A DNA stretch of 64,000 bases, from NCBI RefSeq assembly GCF_031755915.1, contig NC_083388.1, forward strand, positions 26,257,001 through 26,321,000. The letters run 5' to 3'. The notes under the pieces are model-generated. The model worked only from the letters and a program-made list of their open reading frames with translations. It had not been told where the DNA came from and ran no database searches. Shown here piece by piece: positions 22,833 to 34,817 of the stretch (position 1 is the stretch's first letter; each line of letters starts with the position of its first letter). The DNA is from Ziziphus jujuba. Lineage: Eukaryota; Streptophyta; Magnoliopsida; Rosales; Rhamnaceae. Position numbers and translations under genes: made by a program.

Positions 22833-23406
22833 TGAGGAGCCCATATTTGTTTCATCTTCATTTAGCAGTTCAGAAATAAGTTTATCTCACAAATAATTGA
22901 GTCCGTATTTTTAAGATTCTTCCCTAAAATTGGCAAGAAAGTAAAAACTTTCAAATTGAGAATAGAACTATCTAAATATAGCACAAGCGAGAGTGGTCTT
23001 ACCGATACCACCCATGCCCCAAATGCCTATAACTCCAATACGAGGCGAATCAATACATAGTAAGGACTCAATTCCCTTAATATGCTTTTCAAGTCCAACT
23101 AGACCCTTTACATTGCTTATTGAAAACTTGAAATTCAATTTCTTCACAATGTCATGAACAATCACCCCAACCAACTTGGACTCAGTCCTAGCAAATATAT
23201 ATACAAGAAGTATTTCAAATACTTGGAGAACAGACTAAGATTACATATATGTATATATGAAAAACAAACTGAAAAAAAGAAAAAAAGAAAAAAAAATCCA
23301 TTATTAGCTAGATAAGACTAATTGGGATCGTTTTCTTGCAGGGGGTGATCAAGGTTAGGTCAGTGTAAAAGGCCAAAATATTAATAATAATAATAAGTAT
23401 GAAGAG

Positions 23407-23889
23407 TTATACATATGTGTTGATCAATGAATTCCAGCCAGACATATTGGCTACTTGTTCCAAAGCAGCTTTCCATTGATGCACCTTGTCCATCCTATTC
23501 TCAAAACCGAAATGTTTTTCATGCTTGGCAAATGCAGCTGCATACTTACCCTCCTGTTTCCTTACATCGGATGGATCTACGCGATAAAAAATAGGTATCA
23601 CAATTTGTCCATGTTTTTTCTTGCACTCAAGTATGTGAACAAGTTCATCCAAGCACCAAGTGGAAGACGCATAGTTTTCGGAAAAACTTATTACTGAAAT
23701 CTTTGAATCCTTGATTGCTTTCCGAAAATTTGGCGAAATTTCATCACCTCTCTCAAGCCTATCATCAATGAATGTATGAATCTTTCTCTGACTCAATGCA
23801 TCGTAAAGATGGCTGGTCAAGCTATCACGTGTATCCTCTCCCCTGAAACTAATAAAAACATCATATTTGCTTGAGGAAGCCATGTTCAA
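23407..23889 (-). CDS. Open TIR-domain exon of psi2 (possible TIR-only product)
   Basis: This 160-residue frame begins MNMASSSKYDVFISFRGEDTR and holds a full TIR domain: HTFIDD, RGDEIS, ISFSENYASSTW, CLDELV with the catalytic-type Glu, IFYRVDPSDVRK and MSGWNSL. It is the only TIR in the window with no stop or frameshift. The other TIR exons end in a GTATGT splice donor (psi1, 3264 downward). Here the first base of that donor is changed, giving ATATGT (c-to-t at 23416 on the plus strand). Retention of the intron would add three residues and then a stop. Plant TIR-only proteins are known NADases, so a short product is conceivable. It may equally be a plain relic. Confidence 0.6.
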   Translation of the reverse strand: MNMASSSKYDVFISFRGEDTRDSLTSHLYDALSQRKIHTFIDDRLERGDEISPNFRKAIKDSKISVISFSENYASSTWCLDELVHILECKKKHGQIVIPIFYRVDPSDVRKQEGKYAAAFAKHEKHFGFENRMDKVHQWKAALEQVANMSGWNSLINTYV

Positions 23890-24119
23890 CCCACTACAGA
23901 TCTAAGATCGAACTAGAACTATAAGAAAAGATCCCACTTGACCTTCAGTCTTCATCAGGTTCTCAGGTTCCGAGAAAGTGCCTAAATAATTCCATCAAAA
24001 ACTTTTTTGTTCATTATCATATTTTTCATCAAAAACTTTTTTCCACTTTTTTTTGTCCAATTTTAAACACAACCCCCCCCCCCTTTTTTTTTTGTTCATT
24101 ATCATATTTTCATCAAAGA
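23890..24119. other. Upstream region of psi2 TIR exon
   Basis: AT-rich, with a short C run near 24071-24081. It would hold the psi2 promoter, but no clear TATA element stands out. The 210-bp repeat array starts within about 250 bp of the TIR start codon. Confidence 0.5.
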
Positions 24120-26005
24120 AATTTAAAAAAATAATAATAATAATAAATTTAAAAATTTGGAGGACCAAAGCCAGGGCTTTTAGGATGTAAAATCATTGGC
24201 TTTGGTTCCCCAATTTTGTTTTTGTTATTTTTAATTTGTAATTTTGAATTGGTCCTCAATTTTTTTTTTTAAGTTTGAATTTTATTATTTTGAATTATGC
24301 TTGTAAAAATATAAAAAAAATTGCAAAGGAATTAAAAGAAATAAAATAATAAAAAATTTTAAAAAACTGGGGGACCAAAGCCAATGGTACTGGGATGTAA
24401 TAGTGTTGGCTTTGGTCTCCTAATTTTTTTTTTTATTGTCTTTTCAATTTTGTAATTATCAATTGATTCTCCATTTTTTTTTAAGTTTGAATATTATTAG
24501 TTTGAATGATACTTGAAAAAATATAAAAAAAATTACAAAGGAATTAAAAAAAGAAAATAATAAAGAATTTTAAAATTTGGGAAACCAAAGCCAATGTTGT
24601 TGGGATGTAATAGTGTTGGCTTTGGTCCCCCAATTTTTTTTTTATTATCTTTTCAATTTTGTAATTATCAATTGGTCCTCAATTTGTTTTGTTAAGTTTG
24701 ATTTTTATTATTTTAAATGATACTTGTAAAAATATAAAAAAAATTATAAAGGAATTAAAAAAACAAGAAAAAATTTTAAAAAATTGGGGAATCGAAGCCA
24801 ATGCTTTTAATTTTTCTCCCAATATTTTTTTGTTATCTTTTCAATTTTGTAATTTTCAATTGGTGCTCAATTTTTTTTGTAAAGTTTAAATTTTATTATT
24901 TTGAATGATATTTGCAAAAATATAAAAAAATAATAAAGGAATTAAAAAAAAGAAATTAAAAAAGAAAATAATAAAAAATTTTAAAAAATTGGGAGACCAA
25001 AACCAACGCTGTTGGAATGTAATAGTGTTGGCTTTGGTCCCCCAATTTTTTTTTAATTATCTTTTCAATTTTGTAATTATCAATTGGTCCTCAATTTTTT
25101 TTGTTATGTTTGAATTTTATTATTTTTAATGATACTTGTAAAATTATATAAAAAAAAAATTACAAAAGAAATTAAAAAAATAAAATAATAAAAAATTTTA
25201 AAAAATTGGGGGATCAAAGCCGACGCTGCTGGGATGTAATAGCGTTGGTTTTGGTCCCCTAATTTTTTTTTATTATCTTTTCAATTTTGTAAGTTTCAAT
25301 TGGTTCTCATTTTTTTTTTTGTTAATTTTGAATTTTATTATTTTGAATGATACTTGCAAAAATATAAAAAAAAAATTACAATGGAATAAAAAAAAGAAAA
25401 TAATAAAAAATTTTAAGAAATTGGGGGACCAAAGCCAATGCTGCTGGGATGTAATAGCGTTGGCATTGGTCCCCCAAATTTTTTTTTTTATTATCTTTTC
25501 AATTGGTCTTCAATTTTTTTATTAACTTTGAATTTTATTATTTTGAATGATACTTGTAAAAATATAAAAAAAAATTACAAAGGAATTAAAAAAATAATAA
25601 AAAATTTTAAAAAATTGGGGGACCAATGCCAATACTGCTGGGATATAATAGCGTTGGCTTTGGTCCCCCAATTTTTTTTTTTATTATCTTTTCAATTTTG
25701 TAATTTTCAATTGGTCCTCAATTTTTTGGTTAAGTTTGAATTTTATTATTTTGAATGATACTTGCAAAAATATAAAAAAATTATAAAAGAATTAAAAAAA
25801 GAAAATAATAAAATAATAAAAAAATTTTAAAAATTGAGAGACCAAAGCCAACGCCGCTGGGATGTAATAGCGTTGGCTTTGGTCCCCCAATTTTTATTTT
25901 TGTAATTTTCAATTGGTTCTCAAAGTTTTTTGTTAAGTTTGAATTTTATTATTTTGAATGATACTTGCAAAAATATAAAAAAGTTATAAAGGAATTAAAA
26001 AAAGA
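24120..26005. repeat. Tandem array of ~9 AT-rich ~210-bp units, each with a hairpin-forming palindrome
   Basis: Palindrome starts (ACCAAAGCC or variant) fall near 24164, 24374, 24584, 24791, 24996, 25213, 25428, 25622 and 25841, so spacings run from about 194 to 219 bp. Each core has an arm like GGGGACCAAAGCCAACGC, a loop like TGCTGGGATGTAATA and the reverse arm GCGTTGGCTTTGGTCCCC. Oligo-A on the left and oligo-T on the right extend the pairing. The rest of the unit is AT-rich and carries TTTTCAATTTTGTAATT and TTTGAATTTTATTATTTTGAATGATACTTG. Arms differ between units yet pairing is mostly kept. No coding capacity was seen. Confidence 0.93.
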
Positions 26006-26780
26006 AAATTTCTAGAATTCTACATCCTTAAACCTCCTTCTTTCCAATATTCAATTCAACCCACAACACCACCATTTCAATTCTTGTTCTCTAAAACCCG
26101 ACCATTCTAACTCCCTCTATGATCGCCTGCTCATCCCTTAGAGTTTAATCAAAACTCTCCAAGCAGAAACTCCTCAACCTTATATTCGATTAAGATCGGG
26201 GCCTTAAGACTCAAAAGAACCTCGCCAAACGAAACTTGATTATCAAGCCCATAGACGCCCTTTCTACTCGGGACAGCGATGCAGTCACCACCGGGACTTC
26301 GCTTTCGGCCACGTCGAGACTACTCTGGATGACCGAGAAGGAGCAGCTTTTAATCTGAAGGAAAATGCCCACTTGTTTGGTACATAAGTCTGTGGCATTT
26401 TGCAGGTTATTGATGTCATTTTATTTTATTTTTTGGTTTTTTATTCACACTTATTTAAAAAAAAAAAACACCAAATGCTCTCCAAAAAAAAAAAGAAAAA
26501 AAGAAAAAAAAGCCAATGGCTCAAAAATACTAACTTTTAACCCAAGCTCTAAATGGATTTTGGATTGTCGAGGAGAAGAACCGGACGGTGGAAGCAATAG
26601 AAGGATATCTGTGGTTGGAACGGTGGAGATGGTGGATTTTATTTGGGAATTTTGAAATGGTAAAGTTTGTGTGAAATACTGGTGTGAGCGGGAAAGGAAA
26701 TGATATTTTGAAGCGCGAAGGTTGAAGGAAATTTTTTTTAAGTTGCAATTTTCTCACGTGTAACAAGAAAATATCTGAGC
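26006..26780. other. GC-richer block, possibly a captured gene fragment
   Basis: Base composition changes sharply at the end of the array. At 26040-26370 the sequence looks coding-like, for example plus-strand AVTTGTSLSATSRLLWMTEKEQLL or another frame with HRDFAFGHVETTLDD. No frame is long and I recognise no family. Poly-A tracts lie at 26457-26468 and 26485-26510. Confidence 0.3.
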
Positions 26781-27207
26781 CGTTTATTGAATAAGTTAAA
26801 ATCTAGTAGCTAGTCATTTTTTCACGTTTTTGGGCCACACCATTTTTTGTCAGATCGGACCTGACCATAGAATCTCTATCTATATATATAATAAAGATGC
26901 CCTCTTAATAACTTCGTAGAAAGTGCTGAGATAAGTTTATTTTCCTTTGCTCATTATCTAGTAATTTTATGACTTTGGTTCATATTATTCATATATATAT
27001 ATATATATAAATGCATATAAATGTACATTGCTCATTGTAATTAATTAGTTGCTGTTCGAGGATAAGAGCAAGGAGGACCAAAAAGAATGAACTATACAAG
27101 CCCTTAAAGATTTTCTTCTACCTTGTTTGGAGTATGAATAAATTAACCATTTAAGGTGTGTTTGTATACACTGTTTACATCTCTTTCATTATCTTTTTCA
27201 ATTCCCC

Positions 27208-27240
<33 letters not shown>

Positions 27241-27589
27241 AAAATTTTATGTTACAAACATCTGCATTATTTTAGATCTTCGTAAAAGATGATGATTTTT
27301 GCGGAAAAAAAAATAATAAAACATTATCTTTGTGTAATAATATTAACGATGGTTCTTAAAAAATTATCATCTTTTTAAACATCTATATGATATAAAAATA
27401 CGGACATCTACATCATAGAACAACCCATATAAATATATATATACATTATATTATTTTTTTTAAGGATAGAACAAACAAGTTTGATGCAATTTTTATACAA
27501 CATAAAGATAATAAAAGAATTGTTTTGATGCAACAACCATGTTCCAATGCACATAGAATCCTAGCCTTCAAAATATATCACTGGCAGCT
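26781..27589. other. AT-rich spacer with (AT)n microsatellites
   Basis: AT repeats lie near 26992-27009 and 27210-27236. No gene was seen. From about 27540 it becomes collinear with the spacer at 4680 onward. Confidence 0.6.
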
Positions 27590-27763
27590 TGTAACAGCCC
27601 AGACCACCCGCATCAGGATATTGTCCTCTTTGGCCCAGGGTTCACACCCTCTCTCCCCCCTGGCCTCAAGGTTTTTCTCACAAAACGCGTCCTGAAGGGA
27701 GAGGTATCCACAGCCTTATAAAGACTGCTTCATGCCCCTCTCCAACCGATGTGGGATGTTACA
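27590..27763 (-). mobile_element. TRIM-like solo LTR (174 bp) with CAGCT target duplication
   Basis: On the plus strand it starts TGTAACAGCCCAGACC and ends GATGTGGGATGTTACA, with CAGCT on both sides (27585-27589, 27764-27768). On the minus strand it reads CCCACATCGGTTGGAGAGG, ending in GTCTGGGCTGTTACA, which is the widespread signature of short TRIM-family LTRs in dicots. The paralogous spacer near 4741-4765 (GAGCAGCTATTTTCC) lacks it and shows the empty site with one CAGCT. Confidence 0.85.
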
Positions 27764-28259
27764 CAGCTAGCAGTTTTTTACACTCAAAACCAATAATTAT
27801 CCTGTGCCCTAGTTTAGAACAGAAAATTCTTACCTTTGGCTTGCATTTAACCCTATGTTTTGAAAATGAAATGAGAAGGAAACGAAGTGCAGATAGAATA
27901 TTAATAATAATTTGGTACGTACATTAACCACTAGATCAATCGATGAAACCATGTTGAGGAGATTACATGGAGCTGACCCCATCGTTTCTCAACTTCATCA
28001 ACATTAATTCTTCGGATTAAACTTAGGTGGCAAAAATTTCAAAGGGTATGACTACCAGTGGAAATGTTTAAGCATATCAGGAAAGGGACTTGAGGAAGAT
28101 GTACTTTACACTTCTTGACATAGTCAGTCATCGAATCATAGTACCCGCCCGCAATCATCATTACTTTTACGAACAGTAAACCCTATTCAATCTATTTACA
28201 AAATAGGCCATATTATTGAGATCCATCAAAAGAATCCATTATATCAGCCGATGTCTATG
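27764..28259. other. TNL 3'-flanking spacer, duplicated
   Basis: Collinear with parts of 4760-6060 and 40560-41000 (for example AAAGGGTAT and ACTAATGGAGATAT segments). No gene was seen. Confidence 0.55.
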
Positions 28260-31200
28260 ACTTTTCCTTCATTCTTTTTTCAGCTTCGCATCAATAATCA
28301 AAAAGAGCAGCCATAGGATTAACATCATGATTATGATTTCTTCTCTAATTCTCTTAGTATGTGCTTCCTCTTCTTACTTCCCCTGATTTTGAACTCCTGG
28401 AGTTCAAGTTTTGGCTAATGCACAACATCTTCATCCAACACAATATCATCTCCAACTTGGGCATCTAGCAGCCGGATCCCAAACTTCTTCACATCCAAAT
28501 AGTCAACAGGTTCATCATTCTCTGTTGGATATAACTTAAATTCAACCTCAGTTACCTGATTGTACAAAGAAGTGGACCAATTTCCTTCAATTTTTTCTTT
28601 TACAACATCAAGATCCAAGCCACAATCATACCACAAAAATATGTGATCTGAATTGTCCAATTTGAGTTCATCCCTAAAATCTCTCCAATTCTGTTTATTC
28701 AAAGTGCATGTCCGATTATGGCTTTCACCATAGTTGGTTTTGAAGTTAGACTCACATAGAAATTCAAACCTCTGTCCATAATAGTCCTCCTCCACTCCAA
28801 CACCTACAACAGCACACAGAGCAAAACCCAAAAAGTTGACATTATACCAACCTGTAGGAAGCTTTATATTTATTGAAGGTCCCATACTTCCGTAGCTAAA
28901 CCACTCCGGAATTTGGTTTCCTGGATAACAGATACTAATTGACCCATCTACATAATTATTATAGTTAAATAACTGCACCAAAAATCATTATTTGTTAGAT
29001 AGAAGAGAAACCTAATCATTTACTTTAACAAGTGAGAAAACAACAGAAAGGAACATACATACCCTGCCATGAATTGATGTTGATATAGTTTCCATATGAA
29101 GAATTCTAAACCATGCATCGGCCATTATACTGGCTCTTACATTCTAATCCAGTCTTGGGCAACTACAGTATCTAAAGTCCACCTCACGAAGATGATATTG
29201 ATATAAACCTTGTATGGGTTCAGTCCTTGAAATTGTCAGTCTCCAGTGATGCGCAATCATCTACTTGTAGAAGTTCTAAAAATGGAGGAAGCTCTGGCAA
29301 AGATTTTAAATTCTTACATTTCCTCAAGTCAAGGTGAGCCAGTGTAGAAAGATACTTCATGCTTGTAGGTAAGCTCTTAATTTTGCTTCTACTTAGATTC
29401 AAAATTTGTAATGAGGATAAGCTGCTAACGCCAATAGGAACTTGTAATCTATTGAAGTGACTTAAATCTAGTTCTCCCAAATAGCATGTTCCAGAAAGGG
29501 GAGGAAACTTATCAAAACTTGAACAGCCAGAAAGGCCAGAAAGGCTAAGTTTAAGACCTTGTATATTGTAAATGTTGTTTGGAAGAACCTCAAGGCATTC
29601 GCACCCATCCAACATTAATATCCCAAGTCTAGATAGATTTTCAATGGAGGATGGTATGTCTTCAATAGCTGTTTCATCTAGAAAAAGATAAAATAACTGC
29701 TCCATAGGCTCCAAAATTTTTGTGAAGTTTTTTGAATTTTGAGCAAAGAGAGAGGCATAGACGCTCAATGGATTTCAACTTACAAAAAGTGGTTGGGAGA
29801 CACTCAAGCATTTCGCAAAATGTCATGTCCAGTGTAAAAAGATGAGAGAGACACCCAATTGATGAGGGAACCATTTCTATTGCTATCCCAGCCAAAGTTA
29901 ACCATGTTATATTTCTTGGAAGGTCTTGGAACTTTAGAAGAGATGTGCAATAATATAAAGAAAACCTTTTCAGGGACTTCAGATTACAAGCGCTGCTTGG
30001 GAGATCAGTAAGAGATTTGCAGTTCTCAAACATCAATGTCTCAAGTTGGTTGAGAGACCACATTGATGAGGGAAATTGTTTTACTGTGGTTTTACAGAAA
30101 TCAATGTACTTTATACTTCCTGGTAACTCTGGAAGAGTTTTAAGATTTTGACAACTTCTCATACACTAGAAAACCAGTTTGTCAAGATTTTGAAAACAAG
30201 AAGGAACTTGGACCAAACTTTTACAGTGTCCTAGATCTATACTCTCAGGAGTTGGAGCCCGAAAGAGATCTGGGATTTGAGTCAGGTGCTTGAAGTAACT
30301 AAGATCAATCTTTTTCAAGCTATCAAGATTCTGTTACAAAATATGAAAGACAAAATATCTTAGCATGTAGTTTAATTGCATTATACCTAAGACAATAAAT
30401 TAAAATTAAAGCTTACCACGAGTCCGCTTCAAATTTTTTTAGCCTGACTGTTGTGCATACGAAGTTCAATAAGATTCATTGCAATAAAACTTAATGGCAA
30501 TGCTTTCAAGGGATATCCATCCCAATGAAGATATCTTAGTGCACCAGGAAGAAACTGAAATCCTTGAGGAAAGTGTATTTTACGTTTGTCCATCGAGAAG
30601 GAACTATAAATTTTGAGTAATCTTAAACTTTTCATCTTTAAGAAGGCAGCAGGACTCGAGTATACATCTTTGTCAAGCTTAGACATGTCTAGGGATATGC
30701 CTTCAGCTGTTGTAGTTCCCTGACAATGAAGAAAGAAATATAAAAAGTTGATAATATACAATATTTAGTAAAAACTATATATATACATATATACATGGTT
30801 GGAAAGCTTTTATAAAACATTAATGCAAATTCTAAAATAGGTCAATGCATTTGGCTCTTACTTTATTGTTTTCCAATAAGTGACAGACATCATCATTCCA
30901 CAACGTGATTTCCAGGCTCTTTTATGGATTGTTGATAGATGATCTCCTTACCCATCTCTTGTAACAAGCCATGCATCCATAGTTTATTATCCATGATGGT
31001 TATAAGAGATTTATCAATCAGAACTCTTATTCCAATATCTGCAAAGAAACCACAAGCATTTAGTATGCTTTGCACATCATCTCTATCATCCCCATTGAAG
31101 AAACATGCAATATCAAGAAATATCTCCTTCTCTCTATCATCTAGTCCCTCATAGCTAAGTCTCAATACATTTTGAATTTCCATCTTGGGAACTACTATCA

Positions 31201-32586
31201 GTTTAAATAATGCACTTTCCCATTCTTCTTTGCTCTTGGAACAAAGGAACGAACCCAAAACTTTAAGAGCTAATGGGATACCATTTGCATAAGCTACTGC
31301 TTGATCTAACATATCAGCATAATCAGTTTCCAGAGAGTTGTTTCTCAGAGCATTTAAATGGAAGAGCTCGAGGGGTTCGTCACAATCTAACTTCTCAACC
31401 TCATAAATTTCAACCTCATTAATACCTTGAGCATTCTTGCCAAGAACTTGTTTATCTCTAGTTGTTATGATGATTCTACTTCCATGGCCAAACCAAACAT
31501 GCTCTCCAGCTAAATATTCTAATTGTTTTGAATTATTTACATCATCAAGAACAACCAAGACGCTTTTACGGGGGAGTTGTTTCTCAACAAAATTTGACCC
31601 CACAAATGGAGTGCCCATATCTAGATATGCTTACTTTAATGATTTAATCCATGTCTTTCCGATTCTTCCTGTATGTGTGCAAGACAGTAACCACCTTCAA
31701 ATTGAGAATAGAGGCTGTTATACACAGTAGTGGCAAGGGTGGTCTTACCAATACCACCCATGCCCCAAACACATACCATGCGAACATCTGGTGAGCCAAT
31801 ACATAATAATGATTTGATTTTCTCAATCTTTTTTTGAATTCCAACTAGACCATTCAAATCATTCGATGATATATGATTCAATTTCCACAAAATGTCTTCC
31901 ACAATTTTGTCAATTAACTTGGATTCAGACCTAGAATATACAGGTAGGTAAAACAGTAGTAAGAAGAACAACTCCTGTGTGACTTATTGTAATGATAAAC
32001 CAAAAATAAAGCAAAAATTAAAGTTTCAAGCTATTCTTTCATAATCCAATCAACTAAGCCAGTTAACCAATCAAATAAATAAATATATGTATATAATGTA
32101 TTAGAGTTACCTAATAACCTGTGAATCCCAACCAGAAAGGTTAGCTGCTTCAGTCAAAGCAGTCCTCCACCTCTGAATCTTGTCTCTGAAATGTTTCTCA
32201 AGTTCATTAAGTGCAGTTGCATTATTCCCTTTTTGCTTCCATACGTGTGATGGGTCCATTTTGTAGAAAACTGGTATAACAATCTGCCCATTGCTTCTTT
32301 TGCATTCGAGCATCTGAACAAGCTCATCCAAGCACCATGTGGAAGAAGCATAGTTTGCGAGAAAATGACTACTGAAATCATTGATTCTTGGATCGCTTTG
32401 CAAAAGGCAAGGGAAATTTCCTCTCCTCTGTCAAGTCTATTATCCATGTAGGTTTGTATTTGGTTTCGAAGTAAAGCAGCATGAAGATGGCTAACGAAAT
32501 TCCAGCAGGTGTCGCAACCTCTGAAACTAAGAAACACATCATGCTTGACATGAGAGAGCCATAGCAGAAGACGAAAGAGAAGCCAT
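28260..32586 (-). pseudogene. TNL3: TNL with all five domains, disrupted
   Basis: Exons inferred from splice signals: TIR 32111-32586, NB-ARC 30862-31930, first LRR 30417-30719, main LRR 29063-30330, C-JID 28415-28972, with a decayed tail down to 28260. Seen: FLSFRG and STWCLDEL in TIR; GMGGIGKTT, VLVVLDDV, GSRIIITTRD, GIPLALKVLGS, FLDIACFF and MHGLL (for MHD) in NB-ARC; about ten LRRs; a complete C-JID. Lesions: a frameshift between the start codon and FLSFRG, another before NYASSTW, a missing stretch and stop near 31630, a stop at about 30430, TAG at about 30165, and a frameshift near 29700. The several independent breaks argue against sequencing error alone. It is the best preserved member and could still give partial products. 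Confidence 0.9.
28415..28972 (-). CDS. Intact C-JID exon of TNL3
   Basis: About 186 residues, open from the predicted acceptor (CAG at 28973) to the stop. Motifs in order: ICYPGNQIPEWFSY, INIKLPTGW, FLGFALCAVVGV, HIFLWYDCG, EVEFKLYP, VKKFGIRLLDAQVGDD. This is the full jelly-roll domain that follows the LRRs in TNLs and takes part in effector recognition. It has the WYDCG motif that is broken by a stop in psi2. It stays open although the upstream exons are broken. Confidence 0.88.
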   Translation of the reverse strand, partial: LFNYNNYVDGSISICYPGNQIPEWFSYGSMGPSINIKLPTGWYNVNFLGFALCAVVGVGVEEDYYGQRFEFLCESNFKTNYGESHNRTCTLNKQNWRDFRDELKLDNSDHIFLWYDCGLDLDVVKEKIEGNWSTSLYNQVTEVEFKLYPTENDEPVDYLDVKKFGIRLLDAQVGDDIVLDEDVVH

Positions 32587-33479
32587 TTTGATCAGAGCCT
32601 TCAAATCCCAATCCCACTATCAAAGTCAAAACATATAAAAGATGGGCTTCTTAGTTTCTTATGTGTTTAGAATATAAAAGATAGGGGGACTACTAAGAAA
32701 CTTGAACCAAAAGTCAAGTTCCAAGAAGAGCACCTTCTAAAGTCAAAACTCAAAAAGTAAATTTTGTAAGGGCAACTTCTAGGAAGGAAGAAAAGGTCAA
32801 TTCTCCCAGGTTGTCCATCCCTTAAAAAATAATAATAATAAGAGAGAGAGAGTATATAGAAGGACTCAAAAGATAAATAAAATTCTTATTGAGAAGTTAG
32901 CCCCTAATCAACCCTTCAAACGGCTAGTGCTTGCACGTGAGGTAAAAGATAAGCCATTTAAGAAAATTAGATTGAAAGCAGATAACATAATAGAAGTCAT
33001 TTAGTCAGGATTTGCCATCAGGTTATTTGGAAGTAGTTGTAAGCAATGAAAAAAAGTGTGAAGATTAAATTACTAACCTTTCTAAAGATCAACCTTAACT
33101 TCTCCCAACATTTTACCCAAATCTTTTAAAAGAATGTTATGGCATTTTGTGTTCTGCAATGATACATAATGCCTGCACTGAACGCTAACAAATATTGATT
33201 AAGAACACCAAATGGAGCCGGCAGCTAATCCTATACATGACATAGCACAGTTTCAAGGGTTCTCTGTAAAGAAGTAACTTCCATCAATGATCTTCATATA
33301 TAGAGCATAAATTCAGTCCAAAGATCACTTTTTTCAAGAAATTTGACATCTAATTTATAGACCTAAAAACAAAAGGCTAAAATCAAAAGAAACTTATAGG
33401 AAATTTTTCACGGTGCTAGTATATAAAACTTAACTATAAAACAAAAAAGCTAACAACTTTACCACACAAATCCGAATAT
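32587..33479. other. Spacer between TNL3 and psi5
   Basis: This would contain the TNL3 promoter. No coding region or clear repeat was seen, apart from short AAT/GA low-complexity DNA near 32827-32852. Confidence 0.5.
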
Positions 33480-34817
33480 GGTTATTCGGGTTCCTCGAAT
33501 TTAGAGTATTTTCAACTTTCCAATCAAAATTTTTCACAATAGTTGCCATAAGTATACTTCCTACAGATTCTACACCATATCCATTGAAGAAACATGCAAT
33601 ATCAAGAAATACATCCTTTTATCATCCTTTTCAGTTTATCGAAAGCACTTTGCCATTCTTCTGCACTCTTGGAATGAAGGAAGGAACCCAAAACTTTTTA
33701 AGAGCTAACTGCACACCGTGCACATAACCTAGCACCCTTTCTGACTGTGTAAGGTAATCATCTGATATGGAAGAATTTTCCTTAAAAGCATTCAGACAGA
33801 AAAGATTATAAGCTTCATAAGAACTTAACCTCTCAACCTTATAAATTTCACCATCTACTTTTCGTAGCACTTGCACATCTGTAGTTGTTATAACGATTCT
33901 ACTTACATGGCCAAATTGATCGAGATCACCAACTAAAAATTCTAACTTAAACTATTAAAATCATCAAGAACAATAAAATATCTTTTTTGGCACAATCGAT
34001 ATTCAGCAAATGGGGAGTCCACATTTATTTACTCTTCCCCTAACAGTTCAAAAATAAATTTATCCCTCAAATGATGTACTCATGTTTTTCTGATTCTTCC
34101 CTAACAATTGCAAGAAAGTAATAGCTTTCAAATTGATAAGAGAACCTATTAAATACAACACCTGCAATTTTATCAACATGTTCTTCAATTCCAACCAAGC
34201 CCTTTACATCAGTTATTCTCAATAATGTATAAGTCAGTTTCTTCAAAATGTCTTCAACAATTGCCTCAACTAACTAGGACTATAGGTCTAGAATAAAAGA
34301 ACCTTATACTTTAGGTACTTAGAGAACATGTCAGGTTATACATGTAAGAGAGTAATATATAGTTCCGTACTGCACATCACATATGGCAGTAAATAGGAGA
34401 AAACTAACAGACCATAAGCTTCTAGCTAGTTAGTTATCATGTTTTTATTGCAAGAACTAGTCAAAGGTTAGATAAATAGAAAATATAAGTTGGATTTATA
34501 CATACCCAGTGAATTCTACTCAGATAGATTGGGCGTTTCTGTCAAAGCAGCTCTTCATTAATGCACCTTATCCATCCTGTTCTCGAAACATTCTTTGAGC
34601 TTAGTAAATGCAGCTGCTTAATTTCCCTTCTATTTCTATACATGTGAGGGATCTACTTTGTAAATAACGGGAATCACAATCTGTCCAAGTTTTTACTTGC
34701 ATTCGAGTATGTGAGCAAATTCTTCCAAGCACCAAGTGGAAGAAGCATAATTTTTTGAAAAAATGATTACTTTAAGCTTTAATTCCTTGATTGCTTTCCG
34801 AAGAGCCGTGAAATTTC

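Larger units (their letters stand above)
9553..23889 (-). pseudogene. TNL pseudogene psi2, interrupted by two retroelements
   Basis: The pieces are collinear with one TNL: TIR exon 23407-23889; NB-ARC start 22840-23187 (P-loop GMGGIGKTT intact); NB-ARC remainder 15821-16490 (kinase-2 VFIVLDDV, GRIIVTTRD, GVPLAL, FLDIACFF, MHHLL in place of MHD); first LRR exon about 15325-15630; main LRR 11045-11724; C-JID 9553-10242. The Ty3 insertion (16495-22832) sits between the P-loop and kinase-2. The LTR-like insertion (11725-15073) sits at the start of the main LRR exon. Lesions besides the insertions: a stop after the P-loop helix, a TAG in place of Gln near 16377, frameshifts in both LRR exons, and TGA for the Trp of a WYDHG motif at about 9800. 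Removing each insertion with one target-duplication copy restores TNL alignment, which shows the order of events. Confidence 0.93.

Noticed and set aside
24689..25758. ORFs of 66-106 codons within the 210-bp array
   Set aside because: Phe/Ile/Lys/Asn-rich translations of a repeat; they do not stay in one frame from unit to unit.
24120..26005. Possibility that the regularly spaced repeats are a CRISPR array
   Set aside because: This is plant nuclear DNA. The repeated unit is the whole ~210 bp including the between-palindrome part, so there are no unique spacers.
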